Shown piece by piece: positions 20,284 through 33,000 of a DNA stretch of 64,000 nt. A program made the translations under genes and the position numbers. Each line of letters begins with the position of its first letter. Positions within the stretch are counted from its first letter, which is position 1. This stretch comes from Thunnus maccoyii (taxonomy: Eukaryota > Chordata > Actinopteri > Scombriformes > Scombridae): the NCBI RefSeq assembly GCF_910596095.1, contig NC_056533.1:28432662-28496661 (forward strand), given 5' to 3'. Under the pieces are notes generated by a model. The model was not told the origin of the DNA. It did not search any database and was given only the letters and a program-made list of their open reading frames with translations.

Positions 20284-23200
20284 TCAGAGTCCAGTATGAT
20301 CATCAGTATGATCATCACTGCCGTCATAGGCTTTGTTAGACACTCCATCCATTTCTTCTTCATAGGGATTTCCCATGCCTGTCCTTACAGGCTTCCTGCA
20401 AAAGCACAATAAACACAGAACATGTCTCACAGTTATGAAAGTAATTGGTAGTGTACTGTACATGTAGATGTCTAGAAACAGGTCTCAGTCTCGAGACCAA
20501 AACTTACTTCTTGCGCTCTCTGATACCGGAGACGACAAGGTAGACGCCCAGTAGCACCACCAATCCCATGACCACCCCAAATACCACCAGCCACACCTGC
20601 ACCGGCTGCTCCACAGGAGGTGACAGTGTTGCTGGGATACCCTCAAACTCCAGCGTGTTGTCATCCAATTGGAAGGCATCATTGATTCGGCCTCGAGATA
20701 ATCTGGGATTAATATCAAAATGGGTTTATTATTGCACACATCTATTGAAAATGTCTATGGAAAGGACAAACAGAGTTGATTATATTAGGCAGGAAGAAAT
20801 TTGACATGAATCATCATGTTAGAAGAAATATAAAGGCATGCTAGCAGCTCTGTGAGGCTGTAGGCACAGCAGTGCTTTGAGCTGCTAACATGCTAATAAT
20901 GACTATGCTAACATGATGATGTTTAACAGGTGAAATTCTCAGTCATCCAGGTCATGGTGTATAGACTAAGAACTAACTTGTGGATGAGATATGAAATGTC
21001 TTCAAGAATCTAAAGCAAGTCCAGTTGCCCTTCAGTTAACCCTTCTGGGTATAATATTTACTTTGTTCTCCGTCTTAGTTTAGTGTGTTAGCGTGCTAAC
21101 ATTTGCTAATTAGCACTAAACACAAAGTACAGCTGAGGCTGATGAGTGTGACACCAATTTTGCAGGTATTTGGTCATAAACCAAAGTATTAGACAAATAA
21201 ACCTGATGATGACGCTAGATGAAAAGTTGAGGGATCAACAAAGTTATTACAATACATCTGCAGGAGAGACATGCATGTCAAATGGTGATCATGGTGGTGC
21301 TAGCACTGTCTAGGAACAATGAATGTCTGTACAAAAGTTTGTGCCAATCCATCCAGTAGATGCTGAGATATTTCACTTGATAAATTAAAACTTGGAAACC
21401 TGATGGTGGCGCTAAAGGAAAAGTCAGGGGGATTTATTCTTTTGGGACCAAAAACGTCTGAAAATTTTTTTAATGGCAAGTCATCTAATTGTTGTTGAGA
21501 TCTAACCAACCAACCGACATTGCCTTCCCTACAACTAGCAAGACTAAAAATCACTTAAAATTAAATGAATTAGCGTGGCTATTACAGCTGCTGAGGATGT
21601 CTGTGAAACATTCAGGCTAAATCAAAAAAGTGTTTTGAACATGTTTTGGAATATATTGCATATAATGTAATCAAAAAACATTTAAATGTTGAATCAAGTT
21701 CCTGCCTCACCGTATGGCAGCCTCCACATCTTCTTTGGGGATATATGCGGTGGGACTATTTGGGTTGGTAACCACGATGTAGAAGGAGACTCTGGGAGTC
21801 TCCTTATAGGCGAAGATGTTCTCTGATCTGCAGATGCAAACAGAGAAGTTCTCAAACAAATGCTGCACTAAAAGAAATCTAGAAATTTCCACATTTTAGT
21901 CCCATTGATACTGACGTGAAAGGAAGGGTCTCGTTCTCTTGGCTGTAGTACTGCCTCAAAGCGTACGCAATGTTGGTCTTGAACAGGTACAGCTCATTGT
22001 TGTTCCAGGAATACTGAAAAACATTTTAGTTGATTAATATTTGCCATGATATCAAACAGATGACAGTTCACTTCAGAGCTGCAAAAGTCCTGTCATGTCA
22101 TATATGAAATAGTAACCATTATAGTAACTCTTCTAAAGATGATTAATAATACTCACAGCTTTATCGCCCATGGCAGCCTTCAAACTTAGCCTCACTCTAA
22201 TGCCATACTTTGAATCTGTAAACAAATCAAATTGTTAACTCAGGTGAATAAATTACTATGGTCTGATCACACAAACAGCAATTTTTTCTCCAGAAGTTAC
22301 ATTTAACATTTGTCTTCTAGTTCAGTTTGTATACCTCTGGGGCAGCTTTTCAAATTTATCAAAAAGTGTTCAATTAACTGTGTTTGACATGGAACTAAAC
22401 ACTATATAAACACAATATGGCCGAATAAACGTTCTCAATCCTGATGAATCTGCTATACAGAAAATAAAGCAGAACAGATAGAAAGTAAAGGAATAGTTCA
22501 ACATTTTGGGAAATAAGCATATTTGCTTTTTTGCCAAGAGTAAAATGAGAAGATTGATCCCACTCTCGGGGTATTTATAATCTCATCTAGCTCTCAGCAA
22601 GAAAGCAAATATGCAAATTTCCCAAAAATGTTGATCTATTCCTTCAAGAAAATGTTGTATTATAAGAGGAAATAATCTTCAGTATGAGTATCTTTTGTAC
22701 TCACATGGATCTATTGCTGTTTTCCAGCCAACAGTCCTGTTGTGTTTCTGGTTCTCTACCTTCAGCCAGTCATAAAGTTTTTGGAAATAGTCCAACAGGG
22801 GGCTGGCATCCATCTTGGCATGACCGGATATCGTATTCAAAGCCCTGGTCCAGGACTGGGACCTTCCCAGCTCTAACATATTCCTAACAGAAAACATAGA
22901 TGGTGATGATTATGATAGTGTTAACAGTGATGATGATGAGGAGGATGAGGATGATGATATAGTACTGCTGCATTTATACATGCTGTGTTATGACATTATG
23001 TAATTTCTCAGAAAATGTATAGGCCTGTCACAGGGATATCCAAAAAGTGACAGACTACATGTGATTCTGATTCAAAAGGAAACAGGAAGTTGTGCATACC
23101 TCAACTTGGTGCCTGCTTCCTTCGAACCAGTAATGTCACAAGTAGACAAAGCTCCTGTATGACCAGCCGCATCACAAAGTGCTTTTTGGAACTGAAACTG

Positions 23201-26200
23201 GTAGATGGTTCTTGTGAAGTACCTGTATTCACCAACAGCAACAAACACAAACACACACGGGTGATGTAGCAGGAATGGATCCATCATTTTCAACAAATGT
23301 GACATGCTGGTTGAAAGATGTGAAGGAAAATGATCTAAAGTCATGCTTTTGAGGTTACAATAGACATTGTTTGGGCATAGACTGGCTTTGGATGCTTGCA
23401 CGTACATGTGTAATGTTGAGCAAAAGAAACAAAATCAGTGATTGGCAAGATTCAGGTAGCTCCCTAGTGGAGCAGCTGCCAAGCTTTTGGTCAAAATTAA
23501 CTGTTGTGAGAATGATAGTCTGCCCTGTCATTTAAGAACAGTGTGTACCTCCACCAGTAAAGGCCATCAAGGTTATTTTAAAGGAATAGTCTTTGGGAAA
23601 CACTCATTCACTATTTTTCCAAGAGTCAGATGAGAAGATGGGAGGAAACTAGCTTAGCATCAAGACTTGAAGAAGGGGGAAACAGGTAGCCTGGCTCCTC
23701 AAAAATTCAAAAATATATATACAAATAGTTGTAAAAATGATTGTATTTTCTTGCCAAACAAGAGCCAGAGAGCAGTGATTTCCCAGAGTCATGATGTCAC
23801 AGTGCGGTTGCCAGGCAACCAACAGAAACTCTGCACAGAAGCACTGTGTGCATGGATGAACTGGTTTTCATTGTTCGCTTCACTGTGTGTTCATCTATTT
23901 GGCTTACATACATAAAACACATAAATACATACAAGGGCAAAACAATCATGGGCTGATTTTTTTTTTTTTTTTAATACAAGTGAGAACATACAGAAAGTGT
24001 CAAAAGGTATCCTGTTGTCTATCCCTGTCTTTCCATGCTAAAATATTCCTGGATCTATATCATAAAATGGTGACTTGTTCCTTAACCCGCAGCCTCTGAG
24101 GTGCAGCTGTGTGAGCTGAATGTTACCTGATGAAAGAGTAGTCTCCAGATACATGGAACAGAGCAGGCGGGTCGCAGTAGGTCTCATCTCTTGGCACCGG
24201 CTCCACCACCCCTACCAGCTCTCTCCTGTCATGACATCAAAGAGTCAACACTGATGCAGGATTATGCTGTAACCACAGACGCGCAGTGACGCAGCCGCTG
24301 AGGTTAAAGACCATGAAACTGCTCTTGTTTTTGCATGTCATGATGAATGTTCCTGTTTTGCTCTGCAAGACTTGCAGCAACAGCAAACATAGCAGCTAAG
24401 ATTAACAATGGGAGGCTAGTACATGCATTAGAGGAAGTCAGGAGGAAATAAAGGTCAGAGACAGGTCAGAAGGGTGACATCTTGATTTAGGGAGCTGGCC
24501 AACCAATTAGAGAACTGAGAAAATGTCATGATGTTATTTGTGGAGCATGTCTGTAAAGAAGAAGAAGTATGAGACGCCCATTTGTAGGTATATAAACCAA
24601 CTGTGAATATTATGGGACGAGCCTTTTTCTCTGTAACCCTGTTAGTGTGTTGCACTGTGAAACGCTCTCTCTTGTACAAGAAAATGAATTCGACTTAAAC
24701 TTTGATACTTCGGATCCAGTCTCCATTATTTAAAGGTCATTGAAGAAATTCTTTTAACAAAGAAATTAACAGATTTTCACACTATGTGAGTTAAGTGAAT
24801 AAACTGCAGATGTAAATGTCTGCTTACTTCATCTCCCACCAGCGTTCCATCCATTTATCCTCGGTGATGTTCCCTGCAAAGACCTGCCACCTCCATTCCT
24901 CCAGCATGTAGGTGAACGGCAGTGTGGCCACAATGGTGAGTGCCTGCTTCAGCAGGAAGTTTATCTCTGCGTCTGCAAAGGAAGACAAACAGTTTACAGT
25001 ATAAAGCAATAAGATATTTAGGAGGCTGTCTGTGCGGTCTGAACATTTTAGAAATTAATTTATGTACCCTGTCTAGAAACAATATTTAAACACACTTTTT
25101 TACATTTATGAGACACCGAAAATCATATTGGAAGAAAGATGGTGTTCTTGTGAAGTTAAAAGTGTTTGGCTTTAGGTATTTGATAAGCTATTTATAACAT
25201 CTATTCATGATACCTGTTTCAGACTCTGTAAGTAAATGACAGTATGTATAATAGTTAATAGATCTGGTTTTGCTGAAGTAAACAGGTGAATACGGCTGTG
25301 ATGTTGCCCAGAGGATGCTGAGGCTATATTGATCCTGTATGCCATGCAAACCCAGAGACACCATACCTTCTCTAATTCGTGTAGATTTTTATGCATTTAC
25401 CACTTCATCTTGTATCTCCAGTTTTAGGTATGTCATGTGTTTATATCAGGTTAATAATTGCATTGCCCTATTATGAATTCTACAAAAGATTAGACCCATA
25501 AAACTTTTTCAAGAGCCACTGAAAAATGTCAACAAAGCTCTGTCATGCTGCTATAAAACAAGGCTGGGTTACTCAAAAGTTAAATTGACTTTTTTGGCCA
25601 CTTGGCGGCAGTTGAAACAAGCTGTAAACACAACACTGATACGTTATCTAAGTTGATATGGCAAATTTGCAAACGATTGCACATTTACACATCCAGCAGA
25701 CACAGAGCAACGTAAGCATTCATTTGGTGTCATGTTTTTAGCAAAATCCAACATTAACTCTCCTTTTAGCTCTGTTTTGCTCTCCACCAACTCCTGAGAG
25801 AAATATCTGCTAAATGCTACACTTTGTTCACCAGTTAGTCATTAACTTTGTCTGTCTGTTGTTTGGTGGTGAGAAGGTGGTGTACAAGGGGTTTATCAGA
25901 GGTTTTTCACTAAAAACAACTGCCTACTGCATGAGAATAAACCAAAAACAGTAAAGTTGCAGGTCGTTTATGACTGCAGTCAGGTGACATACGTGTTATC
26001 AGTTGATCCATTGTTAATATAAAAATGTTCATTGTCGCAGCTTTAATGTTTTGCAGAACCACTATTTCTCTGGTTTTATAACTTTCACGGTTATATACAT
26101 CAGCAGTACCTTTATCATAAACAAAGTCAGCAGGCAGGAGTTGCAGTTGCTGCAGGTGTTTGGGTGTCGCAGCAGAGAGGGACATGATTTCTCCGACAGC

Positions 26201-27584
26201 CTCGTGGAAACCCTCGTTGGCTCCGTCCCTCAGGAGGTAGGACAGGTTGCGGTAAGCCATCTGATACTGGTTGTGACCCATCTCGTGGTGCGCCGTCAGG
26301 AAGTCATCCATGTTGACTTTGGTGCACATTTTGATCCTGAAGATATCACAGAAGTGTGGATGTCAGCAGTTACATATTATGTGATTCAAGCATGGCATGA
26401 TACCATATCAGATATACTGTACCAATAAATCAGCCAGTGCAACAAACACGTTTCTGATGAGTCAGATATAACATTCACTGAAGCCCAAGTTCAATAAAAT
26501 TAATTAAGTGCTTATCTAAAGAGACATGAGAAGTAACACTGTGTTTTTTGTTGAGTAATCTGAAACTTGAGGAGCCATAAACTCTGACATTTATAACATA
26601 TTTGGATAAACTATGTTTCTATAGACACTAAAACCTCCACATGAGTCCGTACTTAGATAACTTTAGATTAATATATTAACTTCTATGGATTAATATTTGA
26701 CAGCATAAAGACTTTCTTATCTTTATCAGCAAGAAAGAATGACTCAGAGATTAATCAACATCATTGTTCCATCAAGTTCACATTTATGGCTCCAATGTAC
26801 TGATCTACAGTAAGATAACTGTTCTCCAATCATGGCACAAAAAATCAACAAGAATGTCTGTGTGATATATCATCTTGCAAAGTAATATGTTTTAAAAGTT
26901 GCTTGTGAATCTGAAATTGTTTTGGTATTCACTGGCAATCACTGGTATGATTAGTATGAGTTCTTGTTTCTGCGCGTGTGAATATGTGCATGTCTGTGGG
27001 TTTATTCTACCTAAAGTCCTTTCTGTTTCCCAAGTCCCAGGCTGTGGGATGACAGACCACCTTGCGTCCATCCTCAGGCTTCACGAACATTGAGTCATTC
27101 CAGAAGTTATCAAACATCTTATACAGGCCCACAGACATGAAGAACTTCTCTGCTTCTTTGAAAAGCTGAATCTCCTTCCAACCCTAAAATTCAAGTTGAC
27201 ATTTGGTACTCAATTTTAATTCCAACAGAGGATTTCAAAAGTGTATTTCTTTACTGGTATAACCTCTTACAAGAACATCACTGCATGCTCTGTGTTGCCT
27301 TATTTCCTCTTTTCTTTTTGCTTCATTTAAAATGTTTAATGTGTAAACAGGATAAATAAAAGATCAACTCTATGGTACTGTACCTTTTCCACCATAGCTT
27401 TGCTGACATCAATATCCGGCTTGTCTGGGTAGGGGATTGACAGAGGGTACAGGTTGTTCCAGAATCTTCCCCACATGTCACCTGATCAATAAACACAAAA
27501 GTTAAAATACTTACATTAACAGGATACATTAACTCAGGTGTGTATAGTTACAATCCTTTCAAATCATAATAGGGGGCAGAATTG

Positions 27585-27648
<64 letters not shown>

Positions 27649-30600
27649 AAACCAATTTATAGCTTCAAAATAGAAATGTAAAACATATTTTAGATGCTGT
27701 CACTCAGTTGTGTCAAACATTTTTGAGTGCTTTTTAATCCTGTTTAATCTGAGTGTAAACAAACAGTATTGTTGAGACCTGGACAACAGAGGGAGCCATA
27801 CAACAGCTCTGGACTGGGCCTTAAAACTTGCATGAACTCTCAAATCTTACTGATCTGAAGCATTAAGCTACATCATATATTAACTTGACTTGTCTTAAAT
27901 GCACTGTAATGTAGCCTATTTTTTCAACTTTTACATTATTTCTATTCTACAGATGATAATTGGAGAGGACAGCAAGCTCAGAATTTCATTGTACAGTGCA
28001 GCGTCTTCTCACTATATGACAATAAAGCTTTGAATCTACTGAACTGATTATACAGAAGCTCATGCTGCTGTTGATTATGTGATGTTTGCTCCTTTACTAT
28101 GAAAAAATTCAGCCCCAAACTCGAGCGAAGTCTCCCAAACCATTAGCAAGACAAAAAAAGACTCACATGTGGAACAGTGATAGGAGCAGGGTTAAAGTTT
28201 GCAATTTGATCTGTACAAAATCTTCAGTGAACATACCCAGCAGGTGGGCTGGCAGAGGTCCTTCTGAATCAATATGTCCTGAGTAGACCTCCATAAGCCT
28301 CGCCCTCACGTAGGCGTGCAGCTCCTTGTATAAGGGCAGGATCTGTGAAAAACAATAAATTACTGTAATTACTTCATACAATCAAACAAACAAATCCGCT
28401 CATTTTCACTCCAAGAAGCATGAAACATACATATCACAGAGCCAAATCCACTGACATGAACGGATATTTCACGTACCTGTTTGTATATCGAACGGACATC
28501 TTGCATCAACTCATCTCTGGTGTACTTGAACTGAGCATCATTTTCAATGGTCTCATAGTTATATCTCCAGTAAGCTCCATAGTCTTCAAAACCTGTAAAT
28601 GTGTGTGTCAGAGAGGAAAACTTCAAGAGAAATAGTTTAGGAAAACTACATCTACCAGAGTACATTGTGGCTTATGTATGAAACATTAAATATCCTCATA
28701 ATAAATGGTACTCTAAAACATTGTTATAACAAGTGGCCTGTTTCCTTTGAGGTGTATCACCGTTTAGTTGGGCAGCTTCATTCTTAAGAACCACGTAGTC
28801 TTCGTACAGCGGCCTAATTCTCTTCCCCACCTCTCTCCTCCAGCCTTCCCACACATGCAGACGCTCAAAGTAGTCTTTGCTGTAGGCCATTACATGTTCC
28901 AGTCCTGTAAACGGAGGCACACGCAAGTCAGTGGCCAGGTACAAATCTCAAATAAATGCTTGTCTTGGTAATCAAATTTGCAAAAAATCTTCTGGTAGAA
29001 AGTTTGCTATAAAACAGTAGTTTAGAAGATAGATGTGCTGCCTTAAGAATGAGCAGAAAAATGTCTCCTGTGACTGATATGTTATATATTACACTATTAG
29101 ACTGTTAATACTGATGTATGGCTGTGGTGAAACTACTTTATATACACACAATCAAATCTGAGGGGTTGTGAGATGATAATTGGGGTTAGAAAGAAGAAAA
29201 AACAAGTTCTGCTACAGAAATGTGCATTCACTAATTTTTGCTTTTTTGTGAAGTATTGGATACCTTTACCTATTTGGGCCTTGAACAGTTATTAAAACTG
29301 AATCATCTGAGAAGTTTTGAGAGGAAATCACTGTTTTATCTTTGGTGGAACATCTGACAAATTACAGGCATCTGGACTACTTTTTTGTAAAGGGTCATAA
29401 GCCAAAAAGATTTCAACTTTAATAATTAATTGTATTTTATTTTATTTAAGCCTATTACATAGTTATTTTATATACAATCTTAATCTAAATAGCTGTCAAA
29501 TAAATTTAGTGGAGTAAAAAGTAGAATATTTCCGTCTAAAATTTAGTGGAGTCAAAGTATAAAGTGGCATAAAATGGAAACACTAAAGTAAGTACCTCAA
29601 AATTGTCCTTAAAGAAATCCCTCTAGTTACTTTCCACAACATGATACTGTCTTTAAACTTTTTTTTGTCAGAGTTCAAAATCAAAGAGCATAAGTAATTG
29701 TTACAGTATCTTGGTAAAATCTGTTCAAAAATGTAACAAAGCTGCGTCTCTTTCTCTGTGACTGTTAATTATAAACTCCTTATCTGATTGGTTGACAGTA
29801 GCAGGCAGTCACATTGCCATAACTGGTCCTTATTATCAGAGTGTACCTGGCTCCAAAGTCTGGCAGTTAAGGGAGTCGTCCTTTAGGCACACGGTCGCTG
29901 TGCTGTAGATTGTATTCATCTCACTCATGATCTTGTTCAGCTATAAGCAGATTTTAAAAACACATGGATAAAATGTTTAGGTTAATGTGAATTGCTAATA
30001 AACCATACTGGTACACTGTAAAAAATGGCTGTGAAATCCACAGTAATTTACTGTGCGGAAACACAGTAAATGTTTTCACAATACAGTACTGTGTATGAGG
30101 CCTAAAAACACAGTAATCAAGATGTTACTGTAGAAATCACAGTAGTGAACACACTACTGTAGAAAATTACAGTAACCATTATGTTACTGTAGAAAATCAC
30201 AGTAACCTTTATGTTACTGTAGAAAATCACAGTAACTATTACAGTACTGTAGAAAATCACAGTAACCATTATGTTACTGTAGAAAATCACAGTAACCATT
30301 ATGTTACTGTAGAAAATCACAGTAACTATTATAGTACTGTAGAAAATCACAGTAACCATTATGTTACTGTAGAAAATCACAGTAACCATTATGTTACTTA
30401 GAAAATCACAGTAATACTGTAGTATCAATATTACTGTGACTTTCTACAGTAATTTACTGTGTTTCTGCAGTTAATTACTGTGATTTTTTTTACAGTAAGT
30501 TACTTGTCAATGGCTGCCAGTTAATTACTGTGAATTTCACAGTAAGTTTTTTAAAGTGTAGAATTAACTTTAAAAGCAGCCATGAAGCACAAAGGAACAG

Positions 30601-31187
30601 TTCAGAGGCAGAAACTTGTGTCTCTGCAGCTTTTATGAACACAAAAAGAACATATTTTAGGATACATCTAAACATAAATTTAACAGAATGATATCTAACA
30701 GCAGCTGTCTTACATATGCCGCTTTTTCCGCAGATAGGGCACCAGAGCCTTTGTCTTGTAGGGAGATGAGCTGTAATTTGATTTGTGGATCCTCAATCTT
30801 GTCAATGGGGTATTTCTGAGACTCCTCTGACGTCTTGGTATAGAAATCGCTCCAAATTTTCCCCTGTTCTGCCTGGATAAAAATGAAAACAGACACATGA
30901 ATTCATGTAAATCAGTAACTTTGTGAACACTGGTCTATCTACAGAAGCTGCATGATCTGTACGGTAAGGCAACATTAAAGAGGTCCCCAAATGCTTACCA
31001 TTTTGTCTGAGTTCTCCTTTGTGATATTGGTATTGTAGGCCCATGTTGCCAGCGAGCTCTGGTACACAAGCCTGGTGGCATCCTCATCGAACTTCTGAAG
31101 GAACTTCCTTGCCATGGTCTCCACGTCTGACTGAGCAGAAACAGCGCAGGCCAGAGCCAGCAACACAACTAGATAACTACAAGACAT
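20284..31187 (-). CDS. ace2: Angiotensin-converting enzyme 2 (ACE2), complete, 18 exons, 810 aa
   Basis: Coding exons in order: 31187-30999, 30872-30714, 29940-29847, 28904-28761, 28592-28477, 28342-28237, 27481-27384, 27183-27011, 26336-26110, 24972-24828, 24225-24127, 23222-23100, 22883-22705, 22215-22157, 22013-21916, 21827-21711, 20702-20508, 20395-20284. Every join keeps phase and the total is 2433 bases; human ACE2 has 805 residues and the same exon count. ACE2 is a type I membrane zinc carboxypeptidase that trims angiotensin II and other peptides; its collectrin-like part chaperones amino-acid transporters. Visible parts: a signal peptide (residues 1 to about 18), the M2 peptidase domain with HEMGH near 377-381 and the downstream glutamate ligand in [12 protein letters not shown], substrate-site segments [16 protein letters not shown] and [15 protein letters not shown], the collectrin-like neck, a transmembrane helix at about 745-767, and a 43-residue tail with NPYEEE. 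The tail ends HTGL, a class I PDZ-ligand pattern. No key catalytic residue is missing. Introns carry several TIR elements and an AT microsatellite. Confidence 0.97.
20836..21550. repeat. Dispersed repeat, copy A (ace2 intron 16)
   Basis: It shares an ordered set of blocks with 49679-50553: GAGGCTGATG, TTTTGCAGGTATTT, GTCATAAACCAA, GATGATGGCGCTAGATGAAAAG and GTTGTTGAGAT. Within a copy, a roughly 90-base module (measured along AAGT-TCACCAAAG-AATCCATC-TTGAGATATTTCA) recurs with divergence. It is a common fish-type interspersed repeat whose class I cannot assign. Confidence 0.65.
22486..22646. mobile_element. Short TIR element (MITE), ace2 intron 13
   Basis: It begins AAAGGAATAGTTCAACATTT and ends with the inverse (ATTTCCCAAAAATGTTGATC, then TATTCCTTC), about 160 bp, with no coding capacity. 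The same terminal sequence recurs at 23579 and 58932 and, inverted, at 60706. Confidence 0.75.
23579..23700. mobile_element. Left-end fragment of the same MITE family (ace2 intron 11)
   Basis: It contains AAAGGAATAGTCTTTGGGAA, TTTTTCCAAGAGTCAGATGA, GAAGATGGG and GAAACTAGCTTAGCAT in the order seen at 58932 onward. No matching right end was seen nearby. Confidence 0.6.
27590..27646. repeat. (AT)n microsatellite in ace2 intron 6
   Basis: A perfect AT run of about 56 bases between the exons ending at 28237 and starting at 27481. Confidence 0.95.
30014..30558. mobile_element. TIR element with expanded internal array (ace2 intron 2)
   Basis: The left end (CACTGTAAAAAATGGCTGTG, then AAATCCACAGTAATTTACTG) pairs with the right end read backwards (CACTTTAAAAAACTTACTGTG, then AAATTCACAGTAATTAACTG), so the TIRs are about 40 bp with few mismatches. 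TA flanks both ends, a possible 2-bp target duplication. The interior is the tandem array at 30125-30420. No transposase. Confidence 0.7.
30125..30420. repeat. 30-bp minisatellite
   Basis: The unit is GTTACTGTAGAAAATCACAG plus TAACCATTAT, repeated about nine times with few changes (CTTT, CTATT or ATAG variants). Each unit is itself partly palindromic (TTACTGT ... ACAGTAA), so each repeat can fold. The regular minus-strand open frame here (ten-residue periodic peptide) is a by-product of the 30-bp period. Confidence 0.9.
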
Positions 31188-31260
31188 CTTGCTGCTACAG
31201 ATCCATCCACACACAAACACACACTGAGGAGGGAGGACACTGTACTCTCTTATAAAGTTT
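31188..31260 (-). promoter_or_regulatory. Presumed ace2 core promoter and leader
   Basis: On the minus strand ACTTTATAAGAG (about 31259-31248) is a TATA-like box 60 bases before the ATG at 31187. A start site near 31225 would give a leader of about 40 bases, in line with the short leader of a tissue-specific TATA gene. Position is inferred; no transcript evidence. Confidence 0.45.
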
Positions 31261-32579
31261 CAATAACCTTCTGTGCTGCCTTGGCCTTTGGACAGAGCCA
31301 TAATTGAGGGTGTATCTGAGTTTCCATTTACAGATAGGATGTTTCAGCAGAACAGTGAATGTCACTGGGCTGTCTTCACATAGGAAGGAGTTTGTGTTAT
31401 ACTTTGATAGGTTATCAGTCACAAAAACAGACACATAATCTCTTTTGAAAAGTGTACAGTTAGTTATATGGTCTGTATATGTGTGTGAGTGTGTAGTGAG
31501 TGAATAAGGTCTTTTGATAAGCCTTCAGTCTTGAGCATCCCTGCTGCCAGCACAATAGCCCATAAATCAAAATCATTTGGCATTAAATTACTAAAACCCT
31601 GCTATTATGAACAAGAAAACATGATGATATATGTGTATATCTATGCATAAAGTACAATGAATGTCTGTCTGCATAAGTGAATCAAGTGCAGTGTCAGCTT
31701 ACATACAAAAAACAAAAAAACATAGCTGGTGAGCAAAAAAAAATTCAGGAGAAACTGTTTTTATTGACTGAGCATTTTGAATTTAAGGAAACAGAAGATC
31801 TTACATAAAATCTGAGCACCAGATAGTTTCTTCCGCATGCCAGAAAAGCGGAAAAATGAGAATGTATTTGCTCATGGCAGGTACGGGACTCTGTGATTTT
31901 ACTATTATATTTTCTCCAAATGTCATTTCTTAAACAAGTGTGATATTTGAGGAGAAAAATATCAAAGGTACAGGAGACAATAGAATTAGATAACCTCCTT
32001 ATCTGGTTGCAGTGCATTTCCCAGCATCAGGTAAACTGCAAGTCATGCAATATGAGGCCCTAAATGCTGATAAGAAATCAGCCAAGGGCAAGGTATTATT
32101 GAAATTTATTACCAGCACCAAAAGAATATCTAATAATGTCTTTATGCTTCAAGTCAATGAATAATCTACTAAAATCCTTCAACACAGAAATGAATCAGAA
32201 TAAAAACAGCCCAAAAAGTCTCTCAATGCTCATCAGTGCTCAGATGAAGGCTTGCTTTGGGATTTTATTACTCTATTTACTTATTTGTGCTTTTTCAGTG
32301 CCACTATCGTAACTGATAATGTTTCTAGCAGGGCAGCACTAAGTGGGACTGCACCTGTTTTACATCCTAATTCTTGGACCGTTAACTTGTTACAACAGTG
32401 CTCTCCTGTGGAGATAGTTGGTACTATCATGCTCTTTAAAGGATATGTTCACACTTTTTCAACTCTGTCTTAAAAACATATTTACATGTTCCCTTTGTAA
32501 ATTAAAACATTTTTGGTTTCTGTAATTGTCCATCTTGTCCATACTGAAATCTGTTTCTAATGTGATGCCAATATAAGAG

Positions 32580-32940
32580 GGGAGGGAACAAAATCCACAG
32601 TCATCATTCTGTGTAAAAATATATTTTAAAGTTCAGCCAATGTGAGGCTCCAGCAGTCTGAGATAGGATCTTCCAAAGTTCAAGTCTTTTAAGGATGAAA
32701 TTCCTGCTTTGTGTTACTATCCTTCCACTGCAGCTCAGCAAGAAAAAACACAGTTTGTAGAAACACAAAGAGTGAATTTCATACAAAATGACTAAATTTG
32801 GAAGATAGCCATTTGATATTTGTAACTAAAACTGATAAAGTCTCATAGAACAAGGACTGTATAATTTGTCCCCCAACTCTTACACTGGAAAGAAATGTCT
32901 TTGCAGCCATTATGAATAAGAGGAATAATCATTAGACACC
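32580..32940. repeat. Foldback-type dispersed repeat
   Basis: It resembles 14287-14775 in block order (CCACAGTC, GTGTAAAAATATATTTTAAAG, GATCTTCCAAAG, CCACTGCAGCTCAGCA, TTTGTCCCCCAACTCTTACACTGGAAAG and GAGGAATAATC). It has diverged strongly and the ends are approximate. Confidence 0.5.
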
Positions 32941-32956
32941 AAAAACACTTTTATTG

Positions 32957-33000
32957 TACAGCACCAGTCAAAGGTTTGGACACACTTACAATGGGAAATA
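32957..33000. repeat. Single Tc1/mariner-type terminal repeat
   Basis: TACAGCACCAGTCAAAGGTT followed by TGGACACACTTACAATGGGAA matches one arm of the 14204-14285 palindrome. Only one end is visible. Confidence 0.65.

Noticed and set aside
30125..30420. Regular 30-bp repeats that could suggest a CRISPR array
   Set aside because: The units are head-to-tail with no unique spacers, and the surroundings are a spliced vertebrate gene.
30117..30428. Minus-strand 103-codon frame with a ten-residue repeating peptide
   Set aside because: It is the by-product of the 30-bp minisatellite inside a TIR element; there is no splice or start context and it lies in an ace2 intron.
31745..32017. 90-codon minus-strand frame upstream of ace2
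   Set aside because: AT-rich sequence with no motif, no splice context and no continuation into ace2.
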